Assembly (NCBI GenBank): GCA_964630665.1
Contig: CAZVVN010000006.1
Span: 1-64,000 of the forward strand
Length of the DNA stretch: 64,000 nt
Source: UBA9619 sp964630665
Lineage (GTDB): Bacteria > Pseudomonadota > Gammaproteobacteria > Arenicellales > UBA868
Direction: 5' to 3'
This document shows positions 39,784 to 48,471 of the stretch, piece after piece (position 1 is the first letter of the stretch; each line of letters begins with the position of its first letter). A program made the translations under genes and the position numbers. Under the pieces are notes generated by a model, which worked only from the letters and a program-made list of their open reading frames with translations, did no database searches and was not told the DNA's origin.

Positions 39784-40764
39784 TTAGCCGTTGATCTGGC
39801 TTAACTTAGGCAGAACCTCCTGTGCAAATCGCTCCATGTGATCGAGGCGCTCCTCGTAAGGACCGACCAGGTCGAGAATAATATAGCGAACGCCGGCATC
39901 ATAGAACGCCCGCAGATTCTCGGCAATCTGCTCGGCAGTGCCCAATGCGCAGTAGCGCTCGGCGGCCCGCCGGAAGTCCATGTTGTAGCGCACGCTCAGG
40001 CTGTGGCTTGCAACATCCAGAGCCGTTTCGTAATCCGTGTCGAGGCGGGTGTAAAGCAAGTGTGCTGTAGCAAAGTACGGGCTGGTACGGCCCTCCTTCC
40101 GGTAGGCGGCTCCTATCGTGTCCAGAGCAGCACGGTACATGGGCGGCGTGACCACGTAGCTCATCCAGCCGTCGGCCATCTGACCCGCGCGGCGCAATGC
40201 CGCGTCAGACCGCCCACCCAGCCAGATCGGCGGACCGCCTGCCTGGCAAGGTGCTGGTTCCATGAGAATATCCTGGAAACTGAAATGCTGGCCCGAATGA
40301 CTGACCCGCTGTCCGCTCCACAATTTTCGGATGACCTCGATGGATTCGCTCAGCCGGCTGCCGCGTTCATCACGGGGCGTCCCGGCGACATTGAAATCGC
40401 TGTCGAACTCTCCTCCCACACCCATGCCAAAAATCAGCCGCCCGTCGGACAACAGATCGAGGGTCGCGATCTGTTTTGCGGTCGGGCCAGGATGGCGCAG
40501 TGGCTGCAGGAACACCGCCGTGCCGATCTTCAGCCGGGTACTGAAGACAGCGGCCTGAGCCAGCTGAACGACTGGATCGAGTATCGGAATTGCAAATGCC
40601 AGGTGGTCACCCACCCAGATGGAATCGAAGCCCAGCTGCTCAACCCGCTCCACTACGTCACGCCCGTCCTGCTGGTTCGGTACCCAGGGTGTGTCAACGG
40701 GCTCGGTCCGTCTGTAGATGGTTTGAATTCCGAACGTCAGACCTTCGGCGAGTGGCAGCGTCAT
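39784..40764 (-). CDS. LLM class (luciferase-like) flavin-dependent oxidoreductase
   Basis: The 326-residue protein has the bacterial luciferase-like TIM-barrel pattern: GFDSIWVGDHLAF, LKIGTAVFLQPLRHPGPTAKQ, LDLLSDGRLIFGMGVGGEFDSDF, PPIWLGGRSDAALRRAG, and GTAEQIAENLRAFYDAGV. These enzymes use FMNH2 or F420 for mono-oxygenation or hydride transfer; RutA, which opens the uracil ring, belongs to the same superfamily. The nitroreductase and PPOX-type genes at 42620 and 43686 could supply reduced flavin. It is divergent from the amidase gene at 40946. Substrate unknown. Confidence 0.87.
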   Translation of the reverse strand: MTLPLAEGLTFGIQTIYRRTEPVDTPWVPNQQDGRDVVERVEQLGFDSIWVGDHLAFAIPILDPVVQLAQAAVFSTRLKIGTAVFLQPLRHPGPTAKQIATLDLLSDGRLIFGMGVGGEFDSDFNVAGTPRDERGSRLSESIEVIRKLWSGQRVSHSGQHFSFQDILMEPAPCQAGGPPIWLGGRSDAALRRAGQMADGWMSYVVTPPMYRAALDTIGAAYRKEGRTSPYFATAHLLYTRLDTDYETALDVASHSLSVRYNMDFRRAAERYCALGTAEQIAENLRAFYDAGVRYIILDLVGPYEERLDHMERFAQEVLPKLSQING

Positions 40765-40785
40765 ACCAGATCATCCCGAGTATGT

Positions 40786-40800
40786 GATACCAGGTGTATC
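40786..40800. promoter_or_regulatory. Inverted repeat GATAC-N5-GTATC in the LLM/amidase divergent promoter
   Basis: GATAC (40786-40790) and GTATC (40796-40800) flank CAGGT, 22 bases upstream of the LLM gene start. Another ATACCAG lies at 40763-40769. The geometry resembles GntR-family operators, but the motif is short. Confidence 0.3.
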
Positions 40801-40945
40801 TTAACAAAACACCCGTCATTACCTGGAGTGGCATTCACTATTCAGGAAGCAATTGTTCAATCTCCTTACTGCTCCTCTGGCCTGCCTAGGCTCGGTGGAT
40901 AGCTTGACACCGCAGCAGCTGCCCTGCGAGGCTTGCGCTGCACCC

Positions 40946-42166
40946 ATGAACGCCTACGATGACATGACAGCGCGACAACTGCATCTGGAAGACCCCCGTC
41001 AGGCGATGGTCAAGGGACCGGAGATCCGTATCAGCGGGCAGCCAGAAGGTCTCCTCGCTGGCCGGCGCTTCGTGGTCAAGGACCTTTTCGATGTCGCCGG
41101 TATCCCTACAGCTGCGGGCAGCCCCGACTGGAACCGGGGACAACCGAACCCTGGCCGTCACGCGGCAGCAGTTGAGACGCTTCTCGACGCCGGCGCACAG
41201 CTGATCGGCAAAACTATCACCGACGAGATCTCTCTGGGGATCCTTGGAGAGAACGTCTTTGACGGTACGCCGCAGAACCCGGCTTGTCCGGGCCGGGTGC
41301 CTGGTGGCTCATCGGCCGGCTCCGCTGCTGCAGTGGCGGGGAATTATTGTGACTTTGCCCTTGGAAGCGACACCGGCGGCTCGGTGCGCGTACCTGCGAG
41401 CTTCTGCGGCATATACGGAATGCGGCCGACCCACGGGCGAGTGGCCGTCGACGGCATGCTGCCCCAAGCACCCTCCTCCGATACGGTCGGCTGGTTCGCC
41501 AGAGAAGCCCGCGTCCTGAGCGAGGTCGGCAGGGTATTGCTGAATGAAAACATTCCGGACAGTCCACCGAGCACGCTGCTCATCGCGCGCGATGCGTTCT
41601 CTTTTGCCGATCAGTCCGCCCAGATCGACCTGCAACCTTTACTCGATCGGCTCAGCTCGTTGTTCGACGATGTCAATGAGGTCAACATGGCGGTCGAAGG
41701 CCTGGTATGCTGGTCCAGGGCACAACGCACGATCCAGCCGGTAGAAGGCTGGCAGAGCTTTGCAGGCTGGATCGATACGCATAACCCCCGCCTGTCGTAC
41801 ACGGTCGCCCGAAACCTCTTTCTCGCCTCGCAGACATCACAGGACGATCTGAGCTGGGCGAGGCTGATCCGCAGGCAAGCCAAAGCAAGGATGAAAACTC
41901 TTCTCCAACCGGGAACCATACTGTGCCTGCCAACTACACCGTTCTGTGCACCGCCGACCGGGCTGCCGGTGCAGCAGACCGATGAACTGCGGATGCGGAT
42001 CTCGGTGCTCTGCTGTCACGGCGGCCTGACCGGTGTTCCCCAGGTCTCCATTCCAGGGACCACAACAGGCCCAGACCAGGCCCCCGTTGGCCTGTCAGTC
42101 GTTGCCGGTCACAATCGGGATACCGAACTGCTTGCTGTTGCGGCGGCACTGGAGGCCACCTCATGA
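40946..42166 (+). CDS. Amidase signature family hydrolase (AMI1/AtzE-like)
   Basis: The 406-residue protein has Lys45 (RFVVKDLFDVAG), cis-Ser122 (PGGSSAGSA) and nucleophile Ser146 (GSDTGGSVRVPASFCG). The short length and the KDLFDVAG..T..GSPDW block resemble the compact AMI1-like amidases of about 400-430 residues. The next gene, overlapping by four bases (ATGA), encodes an AtzH/HpxZ-like protein; such partners occur with the amidases AtzE and with oxalurate catabolism. A carboxy-urea, oxamate-like or biuret-like substrate is therefore plausible. The start at 40946 is one choice; the frame is open to 40853 and no start has a strong ribosome site. Confidence 0.85.
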   Translation: MNAYDDMTARQLHLEDPRQAMVKGPEIRISGQPEGLLAGRRFVVKDLFDVAGIPTAAGSPDWNRGQPNPGRHAAAVETLLDAGAQLIGKTITDEISLGILGENVFDGTPQNPACPGRVPGGSSAGSAAAVAGNYCDFALGSDTGGSVRVPASFCGIYGMRPTHGRVAVDGMLPQAPSSDTVGWFAREARVLSEVGRVLLNENIPDSPPSTLLIARDAFSFADQSAQIDLQPLLDRLSSLFDDVNEVNMAVEGLVCWSRAQRTIQPVEGWQSFAGWIDTHNPRLSYTVARNLFLASQTSQDDLSWARLIRRQAKARMKTLLQPGTILCLPTTPFCAPPTGLPVQQTDELRMRISVLCCHGGLTGVPQVSIPGTTTGPDQAPVGLSVVAGHNRDTELLAVAAALEATS

Positions 42167-42570
42167 CCGAATCACCGGAAATCAATCGAAGGGACGTGGT
42201 GGAAGAGATCCGCGAATTGTTCGAACGCTATGAGTCTGCTCTGATCAGCAAAGATGTCGAAGTCCTGGATAGCTCGTTCTGGGACAGTCCACACACGATC
42301 CGCTACGCCATGCATGAGAACGGTTATGGATTCGACGAGATCCACCAACACCGCGTGTCGCGGAAGAAAGGACCGGGGATCAAGGAACGAAGACGACGCC
42401 TCGAGATCCTGACGTTGGGTGATTCGTTGGCGACCGTCAACCTCGAGTTTCAGGTCAGAGGATCCGAGGACATCGGTCGTCAGAGCCAGACCTGGGTCCG
42501 GTTTCCCGAACTTGGTTGGAAAGTGGTGTCGGCCCACGTCTCAATCATGGATCAAGAACCGCGCTGGTGA
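42163..42570 (+). CDS. AtzH/HpxZ-like (DUF3225) SnoaL-fold protein
   Basis: The 135-residue protein matches the AtzH-like/HpxZ pattern: ELFERYESALISKDVEVLDSSFWDSPHTIRYAMHENGYGFDEIHQ, followed by LGDSLATVNLEFQ, the QSQTWVRFPELGWKVVSAHVS block and a C-terminal beta sheet. AtzH takes part in 1,3-dicarboxyurea hydrolysis in cyanuric acid breakdown, and HpxZ is encoded with oxalurate-catabolism genes. The ATG overlaps the amidase stop, indicating translational coupling and probably joint function. Its fold is of the NTF2/SnoaL type, so it could act as enzyme or as accessory to the amidase. Confidence 0.82.
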   Translation: MTESPEINRRDVVEEIRELFERYESALISKDVEVLDSSFWDSPHTIRYAMHENGYGFDEIHQHRVSRKKGPGIKERRRRLEILTLGDSLATVNLEFQVRGSEDIGRQSQTWVRFPELGWKVVSAHVSIMDQEPRW

Positions 42571-42619
42571 GCCGGCTGCTTGCTAGGCCCGACTACAGAC
42601 GAACCCAGGAACTCTCCGT

Positions 42620-43324
42620 ATGAAAGACCATGACTTGACTTGGAAAGCAGCGGCCAGCGTGTCCGCCGCCATTACCACACGACACTCGATCCGCCGCTTC
42701 TTATCTACTCCTGTCAGCCGTACCCAGGTGGAACAGATCCTGGCGCTCGCCTGCCGCTCCCCCAGTGGCACCAACATGCAGCCCTGGCACGTTTGGGTAC
42801 TCGCCGGCGAGCGAAAACGTGCCCTGTCGTCGGCACTGAGCGTCGCCCACGACCAGGACCCTTCTACCTGGCAACCGGAGCACCGCTACTACCCGAAGGA
42901 ATTCAAGGAACCTTATCGGTCCCGCAGAAGAAAGGTCGGCTGGGATCTCTACGGCCTGCTCAAGATTGAACGCGGAGAGAAAGACAAAATGCACCGCCAG
43001 CACGGGCGAAATTTCCTTTTCTTTGATGCTCCTGTGGGACTGATCTTCGCCATCGATCGGGACCTGGAAATCGGCAGCTGGCTGGACTACGGCATGTTTA
43101 TTCAGAACGTGATGCTGGCAGCGCGAGAGATCGGGCTTCACACCTGCCCGCAGGTCGCTTTTACTGGTCATCACAAGGTCATCCGTGAGCATCTGGATAT
43201 TCCGGAGACCCAGGTGCTGGTGTGCGGTATGTCGCTCGGCTATGCTGACCCGGACGCGATCGAGAACAGTCTGATCACGGAACGCGAGCCAGTTGACAAC
43301 TTCGCCCGGTTTCTCGATCTTTAG
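42620..43324 (+). CDS. Nitroreductase family flavoprotein
   Basis: The 234-residue protein begins TRHSIRRFLSTPV and continues ILALACRSPSGTNMQPWHVWVL, the FMN-binding and active-site blocks of the nitroreductase family. A later GMFIQNVMLAAREIGLHTCPQ helix completes the dimer-interface pattern. These FMN enzymes reduce nitro groups, quinones, flavins or enones with NAD(P)H. CAGGA lies before the ATG. It follows the AtzH-like gene by 49 bases and precedes a cupin gene, apparently in one operon with the amidase. Substrate unknown. Confidence 0.88.
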   Translation: MKDHDLTWKAAASVSAAITTRHSIRRFLSTPVSRTQVEQILALACRSPSGTNMQPWHVWVLAGERKRALSSALSVAHDQDPSTWQPEHRYYPKEFKEPYRSRRRKVGWDLYGLLKIERGEKDKMHRQHGRNFLFFDAPVGLIFAIDRDLEIGSWLDYGMFIQNVMLAAREIGLHTCPQVAFTGHHKVIREHLDIPETQVLVCGMSLGYADPDAIENSLITEREPVDNFARFLDL

Positions 43325-43354
43325 CCCCATGAACGCGAAAAACAGGACACAGCG

Positions 43355-43645
43355 ATGACCCAGGCAAGACCCCGCGCAACACCCACGGTCCAAATCGAAA
43401 ACGACTGGATGATCGTAACGGAGTGGCGCTTTCCGCCCCACGGTGAGACCGGCTGGCACGTCCATCAGTACGATTACGTGGTGGTCCCGCTGGTCACCGG
43501 GCAGTTACTGCTGGAGACGCCTGACGGCGAAGGGACCGCCGAACTCGTTACCGGGCAATCCTATACCCGAAATGCCGGCATCGAACACAACGTGATCAAC
43601 AACAACGACTACGAATTTGTCTTCATCGAGGTCGAGCGTAAATAG
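43355..43645 (+). CDS. Small cupin-domain protein
   Basis: The 96-residue protein is a single cupin barrel: FPPHGETGWHVHQYDYVVVPLVTGQLLL supplies motif 1 with His residues (H-x-H), and RNAGIEHNVINNNDYEFVFIEVE supplies motif 2. It is short enough to be only the barrel. It may bind a metal and a small carboxylate or serve as an isomerase or sensor; no specific function can be assigned. AGGA precedes the ATG. It lies between the nitroreductase and PPOX genes. Confidence 0.8.
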   Translation: MTQARPRATPTVQIENDWMIVTEWRFPPHGETGWHVHQYDYVVVPLVTGQLLLETPDGEGTAELVTGQSYTRNAGIEHNVINNNDYEFVFIEVERK

Positions 43646-43685
43646 CCTGACTCACGGCCTTACCAACCTTTCGAGATTGAGCGCA

Positions 43686-44333
43686 ATGAAACCTGATCCG
43701 AACAGTGTACACACCAAATTCAGTACTCTTCGTGACATGATGGGCGACCCATCGGAACTGGCTGTTCGCAAGAGCATCACCAGACTCGACAAACACTGCC
43801 GCGAATTCATCCGTCGTTCACCGTTCGTGTGTATCGGCACCTCCAACGGCAAGGGCAAAGCCGACGTCAGTCCCAAGGGTGACCCACCCGGATTTGTTCA
43901 GGTACTGGACGATCAAACGCTGTTCATACCGGACCGACCTGGTAACAACCGGCTCGATTCGATGTCCAACCTGGTCATGAACCCCGCCATTGCATTGTTG
44001 TTTCTGATTCCGGGATTCAATGAAACCCTGCGGGTCAACGGTCAGGCCGTGATCGTTCAAGACGATACCCTTAACCAACAATCGTCGATCAACGGCAGAA
44101 CACCAAAAGTCGGTATCCAGGTGTCGGTAGAGACTGCTTTCCTGCATTGCGCAAAAGCGTTCAAACGCTCGAAGCTGTGGGAACCGGAAAGCCGGCAGAA
44201 CCGAAAGGAAATGCCCTCGCTTGGACAGATCATCATCGAACAGGCGACACCTGCAGGACAAAGCGTCGAACAGGACGAAGTGGTGCGCGCCGAACTGGCC
44301 ATAGAGAAAAGCAGCAGGACACGCCTTTACTAG
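43686..44333 (+). CDS. PPOX-type FMN flavoprotein (pyridoxamine 5'-phosphate oxidase family, MSMEG_1061-like)
   Basis: The 215-residue protein has the split-barrel flavoprotein pattern: FIRRSPFVCIGTSNGKGKADVSPKGDPPGFVQVLDDQTLFIPDRPGNN, near residues 40-87, then NPAIALLFLIPGFNETLRVNG. A C-terminal CAKAFKRSKLW segment also matches this subgroup. Members bind FMN and probably reduce small molecules; specific roles are largely unknown. The ATG at 43686 is preferred because it gives the family start; the frame is open to 43617. Last gene of the plus-strand operon that begins with the amidase at 40946. Confidence 0.85.
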   Translation: MKPDPNSVHTKFSTLRDMMGDPSELAVRKSITRLDKHCREFIRRSPFVCIGTSNGKGKADVSPKGDPPGFVQVLDDQTLFIPDRPGNNRLDSMSNLVMNPAIALLFLIPGFNETLRVNGQAVIVQDDTLNQQSSINGRTPKVGIQVSVETAFLHCAKAFKRSKLWEPESRQNRKEMPSLGQIIIEQATPAGQSVEQDEVVRAELAIEKSSRTRLY

Positions 44334-44364
44334 CAGCAGGGCGAACCGACTGCCAGCACGCCAC

Positions 44365-44811
44365 TCAGGTCATTTCTTCCAGTGACCTGATGCTGTTGGT
44401 CAGTCTGGCCGGAAAATCACTTTTTTTCTGGCTCTTATAGTCGAATCCGACAATCTCCGACCTGCCGTGGGCGGCGACCTTCTGGTGATTGATACTGAAG
44501 ACGACATGCTGCATCACGAAGTAATCTGACCCCAAGTCTATTACTTTACCCCCGACCAGAATTCGGTCAGGAGCCGTCAGGGGCAAGCGGAAATTACATT
44601 CTACAGATTTGAGTATGCCACTCCTGCCCGAGGTCTCCCCTGACTCACGAAGCTGGATCTGGTCGAAGTATGCAAACCGGGAAGTCTCCATCCAGCGGAT
44701 GTATGCGGTGTTGTTGACATGCCGCATGGAATCCATTTCACCCCAGACGACAGGGAGTTCGATGACAACCGGAAAAGCGTCGTAGACCGCTTGATCAGAG
44801 TACAGTTTCAT
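44365..44811 (-). CDS. Acyl-CoA thioesterase, hotdog fold (4HBT type)
   Basis: The 148-residue protein has the 4-hydroxybenzoyl-CoA-thioesterase pattern WGEMDSMRHVNNTAYIRWMETSRFAYF, with the catalytic Asp in EMDSMRHVNN, followed by the hotdog strands CNFRLPLTAPDRILVGGKV. It hydrolyses an acyl-CoA thioester of unknown chain. It is three bases downstream of the Gfo/Idh gene and so part of the same transcript. Confidence 0.88.
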   Translation of the reverse strand: MKLYSDQAVYDAFPVVIELPVVWGEMDSMRHVNNTAYIRWMETSRFAYFDQIQLRESGETSGRSGILKSVECNFRLPLTAPDRILVGGKVIDLGSDYFVMQHVVFSINHQKVAAHGRSEIVGFDYKSQKKSDFPARLTNSIRSLEEMT

Positions 44812-44814
44812 GGA

Positions 44815-45774
44815 TTATTGGCAGATCCGGCAGAGTAGTTCGACGTTCCGCAGGCCTTCTTCGCCGGAGACTTCAGGATCGCGACCTTCCCGAATCGAGG
44901 TAACGAAGTCGGCAATCTCGCCGGCATAAGGATTCACCTCGGTAAATCCGATCTCTCCTTCGTGGGTGTCGATGCGCCCGCCACCCCCGCGACCGAGTGT
45001 CTGGTCACAGTAAGCGTATCCCTTGCTGCCACAGATCTCTCCCCGGTTCGGCGCTGCGAAAAGCGCTGATGAGACAAACTGCGCGACAGCTCCGGACTCG
45101 AACTGCAAACCGACCGCTGCCGACTCGTCGTGCTGGCTGCCCAGTATGTTTCGCGTGATGGTACTGGTGACTTCAACCACTTCGCCACAACCAGGGGTCA
45201 GCATCCAGCGAAGCCAGTCGAGGCTGTGGGTTCCGACACCGGCAAGACTCCACCAACGTCCGACCTCATCGTGAGCCCGCCAGTTGCCGAAATCCGGCGC
45301 CTGGAAGGTCCACTGAGCCCGTGCATAGCGAATCTCTCCGAAGTCCCCCCGGTGAACCCGTTCGGCCAGCGCCCGGTGCCCCTGGTGCCAACGCATGTGG
45401 TAAGCCACGCCGAGGCGCACATCGGCACTTCGACAAGCTGCGACTATCGCCTCGGCATCCGCAACCGTGGTCGCCATGGGTTTCTCGACCAGCACGTGCT
45501 TCCCTGCGGCAGCAGCTGCGATGGCCTGTTCGGCGTGGAGCTTGTCCGGTGTTGCGATCACCACCGCATCAAGATCAGGGTCGGCCAGGAAGGCCCTCAG
45601 ATCATCGAACCCAGGCATTGGCGCCTGGGCGCTGTTCTGCCGGGCAAACTCAGTGGCCCGGTTTTTCTCTCGACTCAGGACACTCCAGAGCACCGCGTCT
45701 TCAACTTCGGCAATCGCGGGCGTCAACGCATCACGACTGATGTTTCCGGTACCGATCATTCCCAGACGAAGCAT
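44815..45774 (-). CDS. Gfo/Idh/MocA family NAD(P)-dependent oxidoreductase
   Basis: The 319-residue protein starts MLRLGMIGTGNISRDALTPA, a Rossmann NAD(P) motif. It has ADPDLDAVVIATPDKLHAEQAIAAAAAGKHVLVEKPMA with the family EKP motif, then a C-terminal substrate domain with GVGTHSLDWLRWML. Members oxidise sugars, inositols, or reduce imines and biliverdin; the substrate here is unknown. The ATG at 45774 follows AGGGGGAAAAGG, making the longer frame to 45822 unlikely. A plausible promoter lies at 45801-45828. Confidence 0.88.
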   Translation of the reverse strand: MLRLGMIGTGNISRDALTPAIAEVEDAVLWSVLSREKNRATEFARQNSAQAPMPGFDDLRAFLADPDLDAVVIATPDKLHAEQAIAAAAAGKHVLVEKPMATTVADAEAIVAACRSADVRLGVAYHMRWHQGHRALAERVHRGDFGEIRYARAQWTFQAPDFGNWRAHDEVGRWWSLAGVGTHSLDWLRWMLTPGCGEVVEVTSTITRNILGSQHDESAAVGLQFESGAVAQFVSSALFAAPNRGEICGSKGYAYCDQTLGRGGGGRIDTHEGEIGFTEVNPYAGEIADFVTSIREGRDPEVSGEEGLRNVELLCRICQ

Positions 45775-45800
45775 GCCTTTTCCCCCTGACCAAAAGCACG

Positions 45801-45828
45801 ATTCTACAATTCGCAATCTCATTTACAA
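45801..45828 (-). promoter_or_regulatory. Candidate sigma-70 promoter for the Gfo/Idh-thioesterase operon
   Basis: On the minus strand, TTGTAA (complement of 45823-45828) and TAGAAT (complement of 45801-45806) are separated by 16 bases, with TG before the -10. The A+T-rich stretch stands out from its surroundings. It lies 26 bases before the start codon at 45774. Confidence 0.4.
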
Positions 45829-45927
45829 TACAAATTCGTATCGCCCGGAAAAGCGAAGCCGCTGGCCCATACACCGCCGGTCGAACATCGGGAACCGGAC
45901 TCAGCTGTCTACAGCCCCAGTGAATAC

Positions 45928-46395
45928 ATGCAAGGCCTGATCCTGCTCGTCTCAGTTACCCTGCTTTATGCGGGTTACAACCTGTTCGTCAAGGTGTCGA
46001 GTGGACATGTTGCAGAGAAGGTCACCAGTACCGTGCTCGCGACCATCTGCCTGCAGTTCACCGCCCTGCTGGTCTCGACCCTGTTCGCGATCTACCTGCT
46101 CAGAAAGGGTGGGCAGGTCCTGGCACTCGGCCCGCCCGCCTATGGCTGGGCTGCGGCAGCAGGCCTTTGTATCGGCGCAGCCGAGATCGGGTATTTCTAC
46201 CTGTTTGGCAATTTCAGTGCAGGAAAGTCGATCCCTGCAAGCATCGTGATTCCAACAGTCGTCTGCGGCACGGTCATTGTGGCACTGCTGGCGTCACGAT
46301 TTCTGTTCAATGAGGCCCTATCCATCGTTCAGATCGGCGGCGTCGTGATCACCATCACGGGCATCGTCATGATCTACGCGGGCAGAACCGCCTGA
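45928..46395 (+). CDS. Half-size EamA/DMT-type membrane transporter
   Basis: The 155-residue protein has five or so hydrophobic segments and ends GGVVITITGIVMIYAGR, a characteristic EamA/DMT C-terminal helix (ALSIVQIGGVVITITGIVMI). It corresponds to one half of a ten-helix EamA transporter and would have to work as a dimer, as in the small multidrug resistance and related half-length families. Substrate unknown. It is divergent from the Gfo/Idh gene and converges with the cupin gene; a hairpin directly follows its stop codon. Confidence 0.8.
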   Translation: MQGLILLVSVTLLYAGYNLFVKVSSGHVAEKVTSTVLATICLQFTALLVSTLFAIYLLRKGGQVLALGPPAYGWAAAAGLCIGAAEIGYFYLFGNFSAGKSIPASIVIPTVVCGTVIVALLASRFLFNEALSIVQIGGVVITITGIVMIYAGRTA

Positions 46396-46417
46396 CGCTG
46401 GGAAAATTCCCGCAGCG
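46396..46417 (+). terminator. Hairpin directly after the EamA gene stop
   Basis: CGCTG..GGAA and TTCC..CAGCG form a stem with a small bulge immediately after the stop codon. There is no clear T-tract, so terminator function is uncertain; mRNA 3'-end stabilisation is equally possible. Confidence 0.3.
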
Positions 46418-46502
46418 ACAAAGGTCCGTTGACTCTACGACAAACCGGACACCGGCTGTCACCACAGAAGATCGCTGTAAAGCCTGGCTTTGTTGCCCGC
46501 CG

Positions 46503-46904
46503 CTAGTCCGGCCCATCGACGGTATGTGTTTTGAAGTCCGCCGGCGCAACGATTTCCAGAACCTCGAAGTCTTCTGACATCTCGATCTCCCGGTGTTTAA
46601 TCATCGGGATCTGGTTGATGCAGTCACCTTTGCGGATCGTTCTCACGCCCTGGCCCTCCCATTCAAAAGTCGCCCAGCCGTTCAGGACAAAGGTCATCTG
46701 GAAGGTACAGTCATGCACGTGCCACTGCTGGACACTGTCCTTTTGCTGCTTGCCGTTGTTTCGGATGACCTGTGCCACATAGTCCCCTTTGGTGCCGCCG
46801 TCTATTCCAAGGTAACGGTAGGATAGAATCTTCCGCAGCCCTTCTTCCCACACCGCGTCCTTGGCTTCGCTGTGCACGTATGTCCAACCTTCTTTTTTGC
46901 CCAT
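46503..46904 (-). CDS. Cupin-domain protein
   Basis: The 133-residue protein is a single cupin barrel with WHVHDCTFQMTFVLNGWATFEWEG (motif 1, H-x-H) and KGDCINQIPMIKHREIEMSEDFEVLEIVAP (motif 2 with His). The ATG at 46904 has AAGGAG seven bases upstream, so the longer frame to 46979 is discarded. It is divergent from the small ABM-like gene at 47038, with about 130 bases between. Function unknown: cupins of this size are often dioxygenases, isomerases or sensors. Confidence 0.82.
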   Translation of the reverse strand: MGKKEGWTYVHSEAKDAVWEEGLRKILSYRYLGIDGGTKGDYVAQVIRNNGKQQKDSVQQWHVHDCTFQMTFVLNGWATFEWEGQGVRTIRKGDCINQIPMIKHREIEMSEDFEVLEIVAPADFKTHTVDGPD

Positions 46905-47037
46905 GACTGCTCCTTGACTGGTAAGTTGGCGATAGAAGATTGTACCGCGCGCCAGATACACCGGGAAAGAATGTGTCACTCGACCCCGCCTTTGTTACCA
47001 TAGGCCGCTACTCAGCCTGACCAGGAGAAACAAAACA

Positions 47038-47307
47038 ATGACCGTTACCGTTATTATTTCTGTGGAGGTGAGCGATTTCGACGAGTGGAAAACCATGTTC
47101 AACGAAATCGAGAAGCAGCGTGTTGCGGCAGGTATCCATGCTAAGCCTTACCGGAAACCCGGCGACCCGAATGCGGCCTATGTCATTGGCAGCGCGCCTT
47201 CCAAAGAAGCCTTCACAGCATTTATCACTTCCCCGGAACGGATGAAGATTCAGAACAGCGGCATTATCACATCTCAACCGACAATCACATTTCTGGAAGA
47301 CGGCTAA
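47038..47307 (+). CDS. Small alpha+beta dimeric-barrel (ABM/Dabb-like) protein
   Basis: The 89-residue protein has the ferredoxin-like dimeric barrel plan: beta strand VTVIISVEVSDFDEWKTMFNE, then YVIGSAPSKEAFTAFITSPERMKI and a last strand TITFLEDG. Such proteins include small monooxygenases and stress-response barrels as well as many of unknown function. CAGGAG lies before the ATG. It is transcribed away from the cupin gene. Confidence 0.75.
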   Translation: MTVTVIISVEVSDFDEWKTMFNEIEKQRVAAGIHAKPYRKPGDPNAAYVIGSAPSKEAFTAFITSPERMKIQNSGIITSQPTITFLEDG

Positions 47308-47590
47308 CTCAAGACTACATTCATATCTCTTAGAACGGGATTAGTATTCGTTTCAGTGCCGCACTCGCAGAAGTAGAGTTTGCTGGGATCGGATGAACAC
47401 AATGGACCTTGCAAATCACTTTTCAATAAGGATCAATCTACCTTATCTCTTTCAAGAAGATCTCCGCTGATCCTATGTAATAATGCTGTATCGTTCTCCA
47501 TGGCTCACGGGTTATTCGACCGTATCGACATAGGCAAAGCTCTTGAATTCACCGTCGACTGCGCTACCATTGCTGCAGAGACAATACGTT

Positions 47591-48370
47591 ATGAAACTTG
47601 ACAAGGACCAGCTGGAACAATTTCACACAGAAGGTTTTCTGTTCCTGCCCGAATGCTTCTCTATGGCCGAATCAAACGCTCTGCTGGACGAGGCACACAA
47701 AGTCTATCAACTGGACCGACCCGAGGTCGTGCAAGAAGCCAGTGGCGTGGCGCGAACGGCGTTTGCAGCCCACACCTACAACGACGCTTTTGGCAGGCTC
47801 GGTGCCCACCCTCGTTTAATTGAACCGGTAGTCCAAATTCTGGGTGAAGAGGTCTACATGCACCAGTACAAGGTCAATGCCAAAGCCGCCTTTGACGGAG
47901 AAGTCTGGCAGTGGCACCAGGACTTCGGCACCTGGCACAGAGACGACGAAATGCCGGAACCGCGGGCCATGAACATCGCGGTTTACCTCGACGATGTGAC
48001 GGCCGCCAATGGGCCACTGCTGTTCATTCCCGGCAGCCATATGGACGGGACCCTGCCCGCAGGACACGACATCGAGACGACGTCCTACCCGCTGTGGACC
48101 CTGGACCGGGCCACAGTCACTCGACTGGCAACCGCAGGTGGAATCGAAGCGCCGGTCGGCAAAGCGGGTTCAGTTGTGCTGTTTCACGGCAACCTGGTCC
48201 ACGCAAGCCCACCCAACATCAGCCCCTTTGGACGCACGATCGTCTACCTCAGCCTTTGTGCCATTTCCAACCACATCCGGCGCTACAAGCGACCCGAATA
48301 CATCGCCCACCGCGATTTCAGGCCAATCACGCCACTGGCCGATGACTGCCTGTCCGAACTGGCTGCCTGA
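47591..48370 (+). CDS. Phytanoyl-CoA dioxygenase / EctD-like Fe(II)-2-oxoglutarate dioxygenase
   Basis: The 259-residue protein has the iron ligands His109 and Asp111 (WQWHQDFGTWH), distal His204 in GNLVHASPPN, and the 2-oxoglutarate-binding Arg215 in SPFGRTIVYLS. The NGPLLFIPGSH block is shared with ectoine hydroxylase. It hydroxylates an unactivated C-H bond of an unknown substrate; no ectoine biosynthesis genes are nearby. I start it at the ATG at 47591, ignoring 16 extra upstream codons. The 283 bases upstream are A+T-rich and hold no gene; TTGAAT and TACCAT with 16 bases between (about 47543-47570) could be its promoter. Confidence 0.88.
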   Translation: MKLDKDQLEQFHTEGFLFLPECFSMAESNALLDEAHKVYQLDRPEVVQEASGVARTAFAAHTYNDAFGRLGAHPRLIEPVVQILGEEVYMHQYKVNAKAAFDGEVWQWHQDFGTWHRDDEMPEPRAMNIAVYLDDVTAANGPLLFIPGSHMDGTLPAGHDIETTSYPLWTLDRATVTRLATAGGIEAPVGKAGSVVLFHGNLVHASPPNISPFGRTIVYLSLCAISNHIRRYKRPEYIAHRDFRPITPLADDCLSELAA

Positions 48371-48471
48371 ACCGCCTCATGTGAAGCGACTTTAATGTGA
48401 CATGGAGACGCCCTTACACTGGGCTGACCCGCTAATGCCACCTCCTTGGTCAACGGCAGTTTACCTGCAGT

